Assembly (NCBI GenBank): GCA_002189035.1
Contig: NEEC01000019.1
Span: 1,054,001 to 1,118,000 of the forward strand
DNA length: 64,000 bases
Direction of reading: 5' to 3'
Source of the DNA: Utricularia gibba
Taxonomy: Eukaryota > Streptophyta > Magnoliopsida > Lamiales > Lentibulariaceae
In this document: positions 1 through 10,800 of the stretch, piece after piece
How positions within the stretch are numbered: position 1 is the stretch's first letter
How the letters are laid out: every line of letters begins with the position of its first letter
The notes under the pieces: generated by a model
What the model was told of the DNA's origin: nothing
What the model saw: the letters and a program-made list of their open reading frames with translations, nothing else
Database searches by the model: none
Made by a program: the position numbers and the translations under genes

Positions 1-603
1 TTCAAGTTTGCGTTTGTGTTCCGTTGAAGACTTCATCTTTTTCGGTAAATTGTTGATGGGTCGATAGAAGGAGGGCAGGCGATGAAAAGTTGAAAAACCT
101 AAATACAAGAAACTCCCGGGAAAAGAATTGTTCTGGAAGAATTATGGGAGACGGTTTGTGTATTATATTTGCTTTGAATGTGTTTCGGTGGTACATCGTG
201 ATTGATTTCTGATGTTGGCTTCTTCTTCGTCTTCGTTTTGCTTTTATTATTACCGCCCCATCCCATCCCTCTTGAGGATTCTGGCGATGTATTATGTCTT
301 TTTTTGGGGGGTCTAGTCTATTTCTTGAGGCCTTTGAGTTGCAAGGATCCTTGGGTATGGAGTATGATTTCTCGTGGATGGATCTGGAACTTTTGATTTC
401 ACTGAAAATCAATCACATTTGAAGTAGGGGTTGTTCTGAAGGGGGGGTTTTGCATCTCGAAATCTGTGATAAGTGCATATTTTGAGCTTCTCCTGTCGTG
501 AGCCCAGCGCGCTGAATCTCCTGTGATTTAGTTTGTTTGTATTCTTCTGGGTATTTTTCATGGTTATCTCATACCTGCCGTTTGTTATCTAGAATCTAGT
601 GAG
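1..603 (+). other. 5' leader and promoter side of the homeodomain gene
   Basis: No supported coding sequence. The stretch is T/G-rich with pyrimidine tracts and lies directly upstream of the ATG at 604, so it is probably 5' UTR, possibly with a leader intron. The gene's true start may lie outside the window. Short open frames here show no family resemblance. Confidence 0.4.
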
Positions 604-2373
604 ATGCATTCTGAGGATGACAAAGGCTTTGTGGAGAAGAAAAACAGGAAACGGATGGTCAAGACCGCTGCTCAGCGACAAGCATTGGAGAAATTCTTTA
701 ATGGTTTATGTTCTTGTTATGCTGATTTTTTTCAACGCCTTTGCATTATCAGATGCTGAAATTTGTTCTCTTTTCCTTTTCTTAGAGCACAAATACCCTA
801 CAGAGGCATTGAAAATGCAATTTGCAGAGACTGTGGGCTTGACAGAGAAGCAAGTTTCTGGCTGGTTTTGTCATAGGAGGTTGAAGGATAAGAAGTCAAT
901 GGGTGGGGATAACCACCACACCGGAAAGCAAGAGCGATCCAGTGGAGTGATACAGGATCGGGGCAGCGGGCATAAGCAAGATTCATGCGGTAGCACAAAG
1001 CAAGGAGATGATCGGAATTTCGATAACAAGGAAGTTGAAAGTGGAAGGGTGATGTCAAAAGACTACTCTGCAGTGGATCTTGCACATGAGCATTCCACTC
1101 ACTATGCTGGAAAATATGACTCTGAAGATGATACTAACTCAGGATCTAGCTCCCCTTTTAGGGATATGCCAAATCATCGAGATAGAGGTCCTTTCAGCAA
1201 TGAAAATTTGATGCACCTGATGCCTAAACCAGAACATGAAAGGCGATTGAAAGCTCGGTCTGGTCCATCTGGATACTTAAAACTGAAGGGTCGATTGGAA
1301 AATCCTGCCATAAGTGCAGTCAAGAGACGTCTTGGGAAGCGTTACCGGGATGAAGGGCCTCCTCTCAGTGTAGAATTCGATCCACCACCTCCTGGTGCAT
1401 TTGAATTTCCTATGCAAAATCTGCCTCGTGGTTAGTTAAGAATGATTGATTTCTGCAACTGAAGGTTGATCATTGTGTTTTTTCCATGCCTGATTTCTTA
1501 AACGCTACGTTTTTCGTACTTCAGAAAGGTACTATTCCGGGGAAGTATTCCCCCCTACACCATCAGATGTTTCAAGAGCTCCTCAGAATTTGAAGTTTGA
1601 GGAGGTGAAGTTTTTTATTCTCTATGTATTCTTCTGTCTTGTGAAGCTTAAAAAACTTTCAACATTGGAGCATGTTCTTCATCTTTTTTATCCAAGTTGC
1701 AATCTTGCAGGAGCGTGGAGGCTATGAACCTTCCGTTGGTTCCTTCAACAACCATGTTGATGGACCAAGCTTCAAAACAAGGAATGAGTTTAGCAGTCCA
1801 AATGGATACACGCACCCAACTTTTCCACAAAAGACACCTCCGGGAAACAGTGGTGTGTATTATCCATATCGGGGCTCTTCGGTGGAGCAGCGCGAAGGTT
1901 CAACTAGAAATATTCTGCAGACAAGGCCATGGCCTGATCATTTACCTTCTGGTGGGAAGGTGAGAGAAAACATGAAAAATGAGTACTCTGGTTCCAACCC
2001 AGTGCGGGAAGCCAATCCTTTGAATGATTGTGTATCAAGACCCCTGGCCAATGGATCCTCCCAGCAAGTTTTCAAGGTCTGATGTCGATATGCTGCTCCT
2101 TTTTAGTACCTCTCCTGATCCTGATCATGAGGGTTGCTGATTCTGTTCTCCTTCTTAGCCCCCAAGAAGAATAAATGAAGAGCATCCTGTGAGACAGCCC
2201 ACGCAGGATACCTTCCCGAGAATGTATTCAATTCCAAGGTAAAGCCTTTCAGATGGTAACAAGCATTGCTTGTTAGGAACTCATCTTCAATGTGTTGCAG
2301 GTATGGAAAGGTGTTGCCACCGGACCTTAGCAACGATGTGGAAAGTGCAGACACCAGTTCTTCATATGACTGA
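604..2373 (+). CDS. Homeodomain-like transcriptional regulator
   Basis: Six exons fit: 604-703, 786-1430, 1525-1604, 1711-2076, 2159-2238 and 2301-2373. Together they give 447 aa in one frame. The N-terminus holds a divergent homeodomain split by intron 1. Helix 1 begins at KNRKRMVKTAAQRQALEKF, and the recognition helix is TEKQVSGWFCHRRLKDKK, with the W-F-x-x-R core of homeodomains. The rest is low-complexity, rich in Ser, Gly, Pro and charged residues, with no second domain I recognise. The best match I recall is an uncharacterised Arabidopsis homeodomain-like protein (At4g03250 type). DNA binding in the nucleus is expected from the family; targets are unknown. The first ATG (604) is used because the homeodomain starts within 10 residues of it. 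The gene converges with the signal peptide peptidase gene. Confidence 0.8.
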
Positions 2374-2836
2374 AAATGGTGCCAAATGTTCTGCAAACGT
2401 AGCCTCAGCAGATGTCAGGGACGTAATGTGCATTAGCTGGGCTGGTTTCTAGACGTGGCCTTCAGAAATCATCACCTGTATCTGTATTCAAACACACGAA
2501 TCACTTTAGCTTTATGTGGTTATAGCCCTTGTTTAAGGTTCATGCTCGATGTAACCATGGGAATGCCAGTATCTCAGATCCTGTAACACCTGTAGCATTG
2601 CAAATCCCCAGATTGTTATTGGGGAATGGAAGTTATGTAGATTTGGACGAAACCTGCAGTGCGGGTAGTGTCTCTGAAATCTAAGCTTATATAAGAACTC
2701 ATTGAAAAACGTGCTACATAGAAAATAGTGCTAAAAAGATGCGCCTTTGACTCCGCTCTGTTTTTCTTTCTCAAAAGGCTGGAAATTGTATTACAACAGT
2801 CTGCTGCCCACAAAGTTGGTGATGGAATTCGTGCTC
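2374..2836. other. Convergent 3' UTR spacer
   Basis: Sits between the stop of the homeodomain gene (+) and the stop of the signal peptide peptidase gene (-). It should hold both 3' UTRs and polyadenylation signals. I see no other gene here. Confidence 0.5.
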
Positions 2837-4877
2837 TTACTCTGTTTTCTTGTCCACCTCGCTGGTTTCTGCCTCTTCTTGGCTCTCAGCCGTCTTCGTC
2901 TCATCGAAAGCTAACAACTGCAATAAAGTTGAACTGTGAATCTCTGAATCCAAATGTTGCATTCGAAGTTATGTTTGATGCCAAGTGATTAATGGCATTG
3001 TGTTGTTTATGAAAGAGGAAACTACTAGCTCACGGGTTTCACATCTCCATTCCAAATGCAGTGTGCAGCTAGGAATCCAATCACCGCAGGAACAATGTAC
3101 AAAAGTGCAGGCTGAGAAAATAGACACTCAAATTACCAGATTATGATGATGAAACAAAAGAAGGCCTTTGTGAAATGGCATGCTTTGACAAACCTGTGCG
3201 GCTTGAAACCAATTCATCACGAAAATTGTTAATCCCAAGCCAGCTGTATAGCCCACAAAAGCACTCTTGAAATATTGGCTCTCTTTCCCTCTCGAAACGT
3301 CGAACCTCAAAGCTAATGCCACGAAAATGCCTGCATATGGAGCAGCCACAACACATAGCTGGATTGATTATTTTCCAACTTTGCAAACCGATAGTTGAAA
3401 AATTTAGATACTATCATACCTGGAATCACAATATCTCCTAGCCCTAACATAGAAAATGGGCGTGTGGAATCTGATGTTGGGAACAAAAGCTGAAAAACAA
3501 AAGATTGTTAATCTGAATAAAGAGCGCTTTTCATTACTTCGGGAGAAGTCACAAAAATTTTACCTTTATTGGAGCATCAAAGGACTTGGCAACGCTGACC
3601 ATGACAGGAGTGAAAAACACCCAAAATATGTCATAAAAGAAAAGTCCAGCCTGAGAATTAGATACAACAATTAGTTGAAAATGAATTTTTTTTTTGAACA
3701 AAAACGTATCATTGCTACAGATGTAAATTTCAACATCCTCTATCTTCAGTAATGAAATGAAACAAAAATAATAAATTATTCATACTAATAGTATAGCACC
3801 GGTCTTGAATGAGCCCAGTGAAAGCATTTCGATTCCCTGAAATTGGATGCAAAAAGAGTAAGAAAATGTCAGAGCAGTTTTGCTTCAAAAATTTGGATGA
3901 TAGGACATGAAAATGAGACTGGTGGCTGCATGGCAGTTCCGTGACTTCTTTCACAACAGCAACCAAGGCTTCGTCAATAGATGAAGATAAAAATAATCAA
4001 ATAAGTTAAAGGTGAGCCCGTTTGACCTGAATGCAAAATGCAAGCCCTAGAATATTGTTGGCCAACCAGTGCTTCTTTGAAGCATACCAAACACAAAATG
4101 CGGTTCCAGGAATAGCAGAGACAATCTGTGAGATGGTAAACTCAACATCGAATGCTGCCAGAGGAACATTAAAGTATGGCATTAATGCATGATCAAAATG
4201 TTGGAAAAAAATTAGAAAAAGTAGGATACTTACATTTAACAAAAGGGAAACGCCACATGATAACATTGTCATTCCATGGTTGTGGAAGAAACTTTTTAAT
4301 TGCAGGTAGAAGTGTTGCTCTACACACAAGACTTGTCAGTCATTATCTGGAACAAATTTCGTGTAAGGAGATTAAATGAAATGCAACTGGTACTCACGAG
4401 AGAGCAGCTACTCCAAGCACAAAGAAGTAACATGTCAACACGGCATTAACCAAATCTTTTGACAGAAACTTAAAAAGTAAAAACAGCGACAACAACATTG
4501 CACTCCCGACAAATGGAAACCGCATCGCGTGTGCATTGGACATTGCTTCCTGTGAGAGTTAAAATTGAACCACAAAATAAGAATTGCATTCAAAAAAGCA
4601 ACAATGATCAATAGCTGCAAAAGACATTTACGACTCTCAACTTACCGCTGGCGGAGTTGGCTTCACAGACCGATAGCAACCCACGTATACAGTAAGACAT
4701 GCTGTAAGAATAACGTTTACATTCGGATCTACCTTAACAGCAAGTGGAGCCAGCGCTAAACCTGAACGCAACAGTGGGTAGTCACTACAGAAATCACAAT
4801 CTATCAAGTGAAAAAGATAAAAAGGAAATGAATATACCTGCTAGGGCTAGATTCGCAAGACGCTCATTATTCTTCAT
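2837..4877 (-). CDS. SPP: Signal peptide peptidase (GxGD intramembrane aspartyl protease)
   Basis: Eleven exons fit: 4838-4877, 4646-4755, 4398-4549, 4234-4319, 4027-4154, 3786-3836, 3564-3650, 3420-3489, 3194-3330, 3034-3111 and 2837-2917. They give 339 aa in frame. The protein is polytopic. The catalytic pair is present: YD in GLFFYDIFWVFF and GLGD in MLGLGDIVIPG, followed by the PAL motif (QPALLYIVP). Family role: cleaves leftover signal peptides inside the ER membrane. The C-terminal exon encodes a hydrophilic tail ending DKKTE, which is a KKxx-type ER retrieval signal. It closely resembles the ER-resident plant SPP rather than the SPPL proteins, which carry a PA domain. It is head-to-head with the PPR gene that starts at 5495. 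Confidence 0.95.
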
Positions 4878-5494
4878 TATGAATTACAAGCTCCCGTATC
4901 GCTTCTCCACCCGCCAAACAAACAACACTACTGAACAGAAAAACAAGCTAAAATATAAAAAACTAGCAGAGATATTAAACAAAGATCAAATCTTTTCGAC
5001 TCATCGTCAGCGAAACATAATTCTTCCCGAAGATTAGGACATACATCCAATAAACTATCAAAAAACCATTATATGCCCAGAAGACCAAAAGAACTCTCAA
5101 ATCCGCGGATTTCATTACCAAAAACAATGCATCCATTTAGACAGATATATCTTACGACAATTCAACCATTAAGAAAGATCTCGGTAAAAACCTTGAATAT
5201 GAGAAAGATATTCCTATATCCAGCAGATCGGGCCTTCGATTGGCGCAATTTCTAGCAGGAAAAGAAGGGTTTTTTTGACTGATTTTATTCCCAGAGACCT
5301 CAGAGCTTCCAAGGTACCCTTCGGCCTTCGCTGCGGGAAGAAAGAAGCCTTTTTTCCGCATAAGGATCCACGTCCCGTGACCAATAATCAACTGCCACGT
5401 TTATTTTTCCTTTATTAGTTTTGAAGCATATTTTTAATTTTCTTGTAGAGGCGGGCGGCTGAAAGCCTGAAGCATTGTAGTGTTGAGAGGAAAG
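4878..5494. promoter_or_regulatory. Shared promoter between SPP (-) and a PPR gene (+)
   Basis: The two start codons are 617 bp apart and point away from each other. The stretch must contain both promoters and 5' UTRs. A good minus-strand donor signal near 5155 suggests part of it may be an SPP leader intron, which would leave only about 250-300 bp of true intergenic DNA. No clear TATA box was assigned. Confidence 0.45.
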
Positions 5495-7651
5495 ATGGTT
5501 TCAGTACGTCTTCAATTGTCGCCGGCGGTACGGCAGCCTGTTCTCCGCCGTGGTAGACGCGGATTTTCTTCTCAGGTGGGCTCAGTTTCCACTTCACGGC
5601 AGACCCTTACACCGGATTCCTTTCTGATCGAGAGGATTTTGTGGGCTTTGAAGAGAGGTCAGTCTATCAACACTCATGCACTTAATCAGCTGAGTCCATC
5701 TGCATATGTGCAAATTCTTATTGAATGCCGTGAAAATGTGAATCTTTGTCAGAAATTTATTGATGGGTTTTCGTTAAATTGCCCGAATTTCAGGCATTCT
5801 TCCTTTTCAATTTGCGCCGCGGTTCATGTGCTTGTTAGGAGTAGAAGGGTTTCTGATGCCCAAGTCTTGATTTTGCGGATGATAAGGAAAAGTGGGGCTT
5901 CTAGAGTTCAGATAGTTGATTCATTGCTGACTATTTCTGAGAAACTTGGGCCAAGTTCAGCAGTTTTAGATTTATTAATTAGGACTTATGTGCAGGCAAG
6001 GAAGTTCAGGGAGGCAGTTGAGGCTTTTCGGCTTTTACGGTTTCGAAATGCATGCATCTCGATCCATGCCTGTAATTGCATCCTTGGAGGACTTGCTAAA
6101 GCTGGGTGGTTTGATATGGCAAGAAATTTGTATGAAGAGATGGTGAAAAACAGAAGAGATTTGAATGCTTACACACTTAACATCATGGTAAATGTATTTT
6201 GCAAAGATGATAAGATGAATCATGCAGAGGAGTTTCTAATGGCAATGGAGAAAAGAGGCATTTTTGCTGATATTGTGACGTATAATACATTGATCGGGGC
6301 ATATTGTCGAGAAGGAGACATTGAGAAAGGCTTTGATTTGATGAGGTTGGCAAGGGATAAGGGCTTAGAGCCATGCTTATTGACTTATAATTCAATCATT
6401 AATGGTTTGTGCAAAAGTGGACAGTATATGGCAGCAAAGGAGGTTTTAAATGAGATGAGGAAAAACAGGATCTACCCCAATACATCTACTTACAATACAT
6501 TACTGACTGAATGCTGCATGAAGGAGGATGCAGTGGAGTGTGAGCGAGTGTTTGATGAAATGTTTCAGCACGGTGTGATTCCAGATTTGGTGAGCTACAG
6601 TTCGATTATCGGGTTTTTTGCACGAACAGGACGTCTCGACTGCATGATCAACTATTACAAGGATATGGAGCTCAAGGGCTTGATCCCGGATAAGGTCATT
6701 TACACGATTCTGATAAGTGGATACAGCAGACATGGGGCTGTTGCCAATGCAATGAGAGTGCGTGATGAAATGGCAAGACGAGGCTGCCTCCTGGATCTCA
6801 TAACATACAATTCTCTCATGAATGGTCTGTGCAAAGAGAGGATGATTTGTGAAGCAGAAGCCTTTTTCACTGAGATGTTAGAAAGACATGTGTCTCCCGA
6901 CTTCTGGACCTACACGACTCTGATAAACGGGTATTGTCGGGTTGGAAATGTGGAAAAAGCATTCAATTTGTTCCTCTCAATGCAACAGAAAAATCTGAAA
7001 CCAGACATTGTCACGTACAATGCATTGATCCATGGATTCTGCATGGCAGGAGAAATGGAAAGAGGCATGAGTCTGAAGGAAGAAATGGTGTCTGTCTCCA
7101 TACAACCAAACTGCATCACCTATGGAACTCTAATAAACGGATTCTGTAACAACGGTTGTCTCTCTGAAGCCTTCCAACTCTGGAATGAGATGACTGACAA
7201 AGGAATCAATCCCAACATCATCATCTGTAATTCCCTGATCAAGGGCTACTGCAGACAAAACGACACAAAAAAGGCAATATCGTTTCTCAATAAGATGAAA
7301 AGCCGAGGTATCCAACCTGATCAGGTTACATTCAACACGTTGATTCACGGGTTCCTGAAGGAGGAGAATGTGGGGTCAGCTCTGGAGCTGCTTATTACAA
7401 TGGAGGAGGATGGAAACATGGTTCTGGATACCATTACATATAACGTCCTCGTCAATCAGTTTTGCAGGCTGGGAAGAATGCAGGAAGCCATTTCAATTTA
7501 CAGAAAAATGCTACGGAAAGGAGTGAATCCTGATAGAAGCACTTATGTTAATTTGATAAATGGCTTTGTTTCCCAGGAGAACATGACAGAAGCATTTCGA
7601 TTCCATGATGAAATGGTGCAAAGGGGTTTTGCTCCTGATGATAAATTCTAG
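5495..7651 (+). CDS. P-class pentatricopeptide repeat protein (intronless)
   Basis: A single uninterrupted frame of 718 aa from the ATG at 5495 to the TAG at 7651. The first about 40 residues are rich in Arg, Ser and Gln with few acidic residues (MVSVRLQLSPAVRQPVLRRG), as in a mitochondrial or plastid transit peptide. From about residue 190 onward, canonical 35-residue P-type repeats run in tandem, each with the VTYNTLI...GLCK...A...EM...G...PD pattern; about 13 are recognisable. There is no E, E+ or DYW tail. Family role: sequence-specific binding of organellar RNA, affecting splicing, processing or stability. I recall close similarity to the Arabidopsis At5g01110 type, but the RNA target cannot be inferred. 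The gene is convergent with the RhoGAP gene. Confidence 0.93.
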   Translation: MVSVRLQLSPAVRQPVLRRGRRGFSSQVGSVSTSRQTLTPDSFLIERILWALKRGQSINTHALNQLSPSAYVQILIECRENVNLCQKFIDGFSLNCPNFRHSSFSICAAVHVLVRSRRVSDAQVLILRMIRKSGASRVQIVDSLLTISEKLGPSSAVLDLLIRTYVQARKFREAVEAFRLLRFRNACISIHACNCILGGLAKAGWFDMARNLYEEMVKNRRDLNAYTLNIMVNVFCKDDKMNHAEEFLMAMEKRGIFADIVTYNTLIGAYCREGDIEKGFDLMRLARDKGLEPCLLTYNSIINGLCKSGQYMAAKEVLNEMRKNRIYPNTSTYNTLLTECCMKEDAVECERVFDEMFQHGVIPDLVSYSSIIGFFARTGRLDCMINYYKDMELKGLIPDKVIYTILISGYSRHGAVANAMRVRDEMARRGCLLDLITYNSLMNGLCKERMICEAEAFFTEMLERHVSPDFWTYTTLINGYCRVGNVEKAFNLFLSMQQKNLKPDIVTYNALIHGFCMAGEMERGMSLKEEMVSVSIQPNCITYGTLINGFCNNGCLSEAFQLWNEMTDKGINPNIIICNSLIKGYCRQNDTKKAISFLNKMKSRGIQPDQVTFNTLIHGFLKEENVGSALELLITMEEDGNMVLDTITYNVLVNQFCRLGRMQEAISIYRKMLRKGVNPDRSTYVNLINGFVSQENMTEAFRFHDEMVQRGFAPDDKF

Positions 7652-7821
7652 CACTTCCGGATGTGCTTGGTCTATTTATTACTGGTTCCTGGATTCCTTG
7701 CAAAATGCAAATTCTAAAGATCCCGTCGCCCAATTTAGTGATCATATGTAGAAATAGATACAAAGTGCTGGTAGAAAGCCTCATCTGTGGACGAAAGAAT
7801 TTACAAGGAGAAAAGGGATTA

Positions 7822-10800
7822 TTAGTTCCATGAGGGGGAAGAAGGCTTGAAAATGAACTCCTGAGGGATTGCTCCATGGTTCACATCCAGGTTATGCAGT
7901 TGCTCCATCAGCTGAGATCTCCTTTCTTTGAAAAAATCTAGTCGTGTCGTCAGCTCCACCAAGGTTGATGATGCTGCAGATGGATGATCCATCACCTGTG
8001 AGCAAGGGCATGGGTACATGTTTGCATCATGAGCTCATTGAGCAACAGTTATGTATAATATTTCAATACCTCAGCTACTCTAGAAGTAGAGGGTGCAGAA
8101 TTAACACAGCGAAGTCCATCTTTCAATAAACTCATGGATGCGACTGTGCTTTTGGCATCGCTCAAGCTTAGAGGTGACTCAGTGTACTGCTTCTCCGGAA
8201 GGGTCCTACGTCCATTGATGGAGGCAAGTAAATTTACCTTAGTACTTCTCATATGTGCCCAGAGAACTCCTGAGACATAACAAGGAAGCGTGAGTAAGTT
8301 TGCTGGGCTATTGCTCAGAAATGAAGTAGAACTTTAGACGTTCCGCGCACAAGAGGAAGGAAAGCAAGTAAAATCATATCGGGAATGACTGTCCACCTCT
8401 GTTCTTTGTCTACTACGTTCGTGGTTACAGACAGCAAGCGTAGTATCAAAATCATGTTGCTGCAGATATTTCCTGCATTCAGATTAATGGCATATAAGAA
8501 TGAATGCATAGCAAGATGCAGAATCTGATGTGAAAACTACGGTTATAATTGGGACACTTCTGCATCAGAGTGATGAAACAAGTTACACTAGCTCCCCGCA
8601 GACTGAAGAGATACCATGGATTTTGACTCACTGGTGAGAACTTGGATTTGCAGGAATCTGATGCTGATAACAAGCATCAGAGAGGGAGCTGTGGTGGTGC
8701 TGACGCTGCTGACTTAGCTGCTGATGAAGCTCAGCCACTTTCTGCTTCAATCTGGCGACATCAGCTTCAGCTAGAGCTATTTCTTTGAGCTCAGCCCTCG
8801 TCTTTGCAACAAACAAATTTCAACATTTTTAGAACTAATACTGCTTTGGATGGAGGAAGAAACAAAAGGGATGTGACTAAACACCTTGGAATCCATAGCG
8901 CGAGACCCTGATATTTGCCCAGAAGACATGCTCAAGCCAACCTCCAGAGCAGCTCGCAGATCTCTCTCAGCTTGTAGCTGTTCCTGGAGTCTTGCTACCT
9001 GATTATAGAAGCCATATGTTAATAAAAAAAAAAGGGAAGAAAATTATGGGTCTTGTCTTCTGTTCACGTCAGCAACTAAATGTACAAACACAACCATAAA
9101 CTCACATCTTGCTCAAGAGCCAACCGCCGCTCATGTAAAGCTTGCTTCCTTCGCTCCAGGCTAGCTTGCAGAATTGCATTTCCTCTTGCCTAGTTAATAT
9201 GATGCAGGATTACCAAACATTGCATAGTGCCATGAAAGCATTAATTTGGAAACTCTTTACACTCACCTCTTTTGCAATTCTGTGACGCAAATCATTCTTT
9301 GCAATCTCCAATCTCTGGATAACAAGCCTATCAAGAAATCATTTCACTATATTAATGTGTTTCAAGGAGAGAAAACTATACCAATTGCAGAAACTTTTCA
9401 AGAACTACATTATCAATCAAAAAATGGGATCCTTTTGGGCTAGATTCACTATCAAGTCTCCAGTGGTGATGCAGTAATAAGGTTATTACAAGACAATCAC
9501 TATACCAAACACAACAGAAGCGGTGACCAGAAATTTCAGCGGGCTAATGGGAAACTGAGGATGCTTTTTTTTTTCTTGGAAAACAATGTAATGCAGATCA
9601 GACTAGATGGAATAGCATGGTGAGATGATCTTACTCTTCTTCGCCAGATGAATCAGTTGGTTCAACAGCAGCTTTCCTTGACTGTATGAATTCAAAAGTC
9701 AGTAATATGGTTGCAAAAGATCAATCCAGATGGTACACAGTGATCCATCATTAAACACAGGGGGAGCAAAACTCACATTATTCCGTCCCCAAAATGTGGA
9801 TCTTTTGGCACTTCCAATATTCACATTTGAGACCTTTGGCATCGAAATCTCTCCCAGTTGCTCAGTTCTAGGAGCTGGATGCAACTCCTGGTTCATAGAC
9901 AACAAAATTTGGCCCACTGATCGCTGAGACTCGAAACCATCTACTTCCACTGAAGGGCCTGTCCCATTTTCATACACCGGATTAACTTCAACACTTGACT
10001 CAGAAAGAACTCTGGAGTCCAAGTTTGCATTCGATTTTGATCTTGAGGAGTGGTTTTGTGCAGGTGAATGACCATCTGAATCATCATTATGCAGAGACTG
10101 ACATTCAAAAACACAAAAGAGGCAGATTTAGTAAGCATTGCATGATAAAATCTGAACAAGAGAAGATACAACAAACCCCAAAATTATCAAAGAGGACAAT
10201 CCAAAATCATATTTTGGCAATGGTAGGAAGAGAGGCAGAACCTTAAAATCATAAAGATCGCTTGGGGTGAACCACTGGTTTCGCTAGATTTTCCACTGTG
10301 CCTGCGATCATGCTCAAGATCTGATTCAAGGTCAGCTCCATTTTGAACATCACAATAGCCGTCGAGTTGGATTACAGGATTCTCATCATCACTAGTAACC
10401 TCACTTCCAGATTGATCATTTCTTGAACCCATGGAAATGGAAAAACTCTGTAGGCTGTCGCTCTGAAAACAAATAATTTTAAAGAAGAAAACTCATTCTT
10501 GATGCATGAGGATGAGTTACTGCAGCACATTAAAGAATGATCAATATTCTTAAATCTATTTGCGGACTAGAAGTGCATACTTACATCAAAAATAGAGGCA
10601 TACTCGTCCAGGAGTGTAGTGATTATTCCTTGAGCAAGATTAGCAGCATTAGCAGCAGCAAGAAGCTGCGCAGAACTATCTCCATGGGCCTCATACTCAT
10701 CTTCTAATTCGCATTCACCAGCTAGAAGAGGGCGCAGCAGCAATGGAGCCATACAAGCAGCAACAGCCGATGATGTCATCCGATTTTCAGATGAATAAGA

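Noticed and set aside
2837-3111. Ending SPP at the in-frame TAG at 3025
   Set aside because: A downstream exon with a conserved-type tail (LLAFDE...) joins in frame and gives the usual family length.
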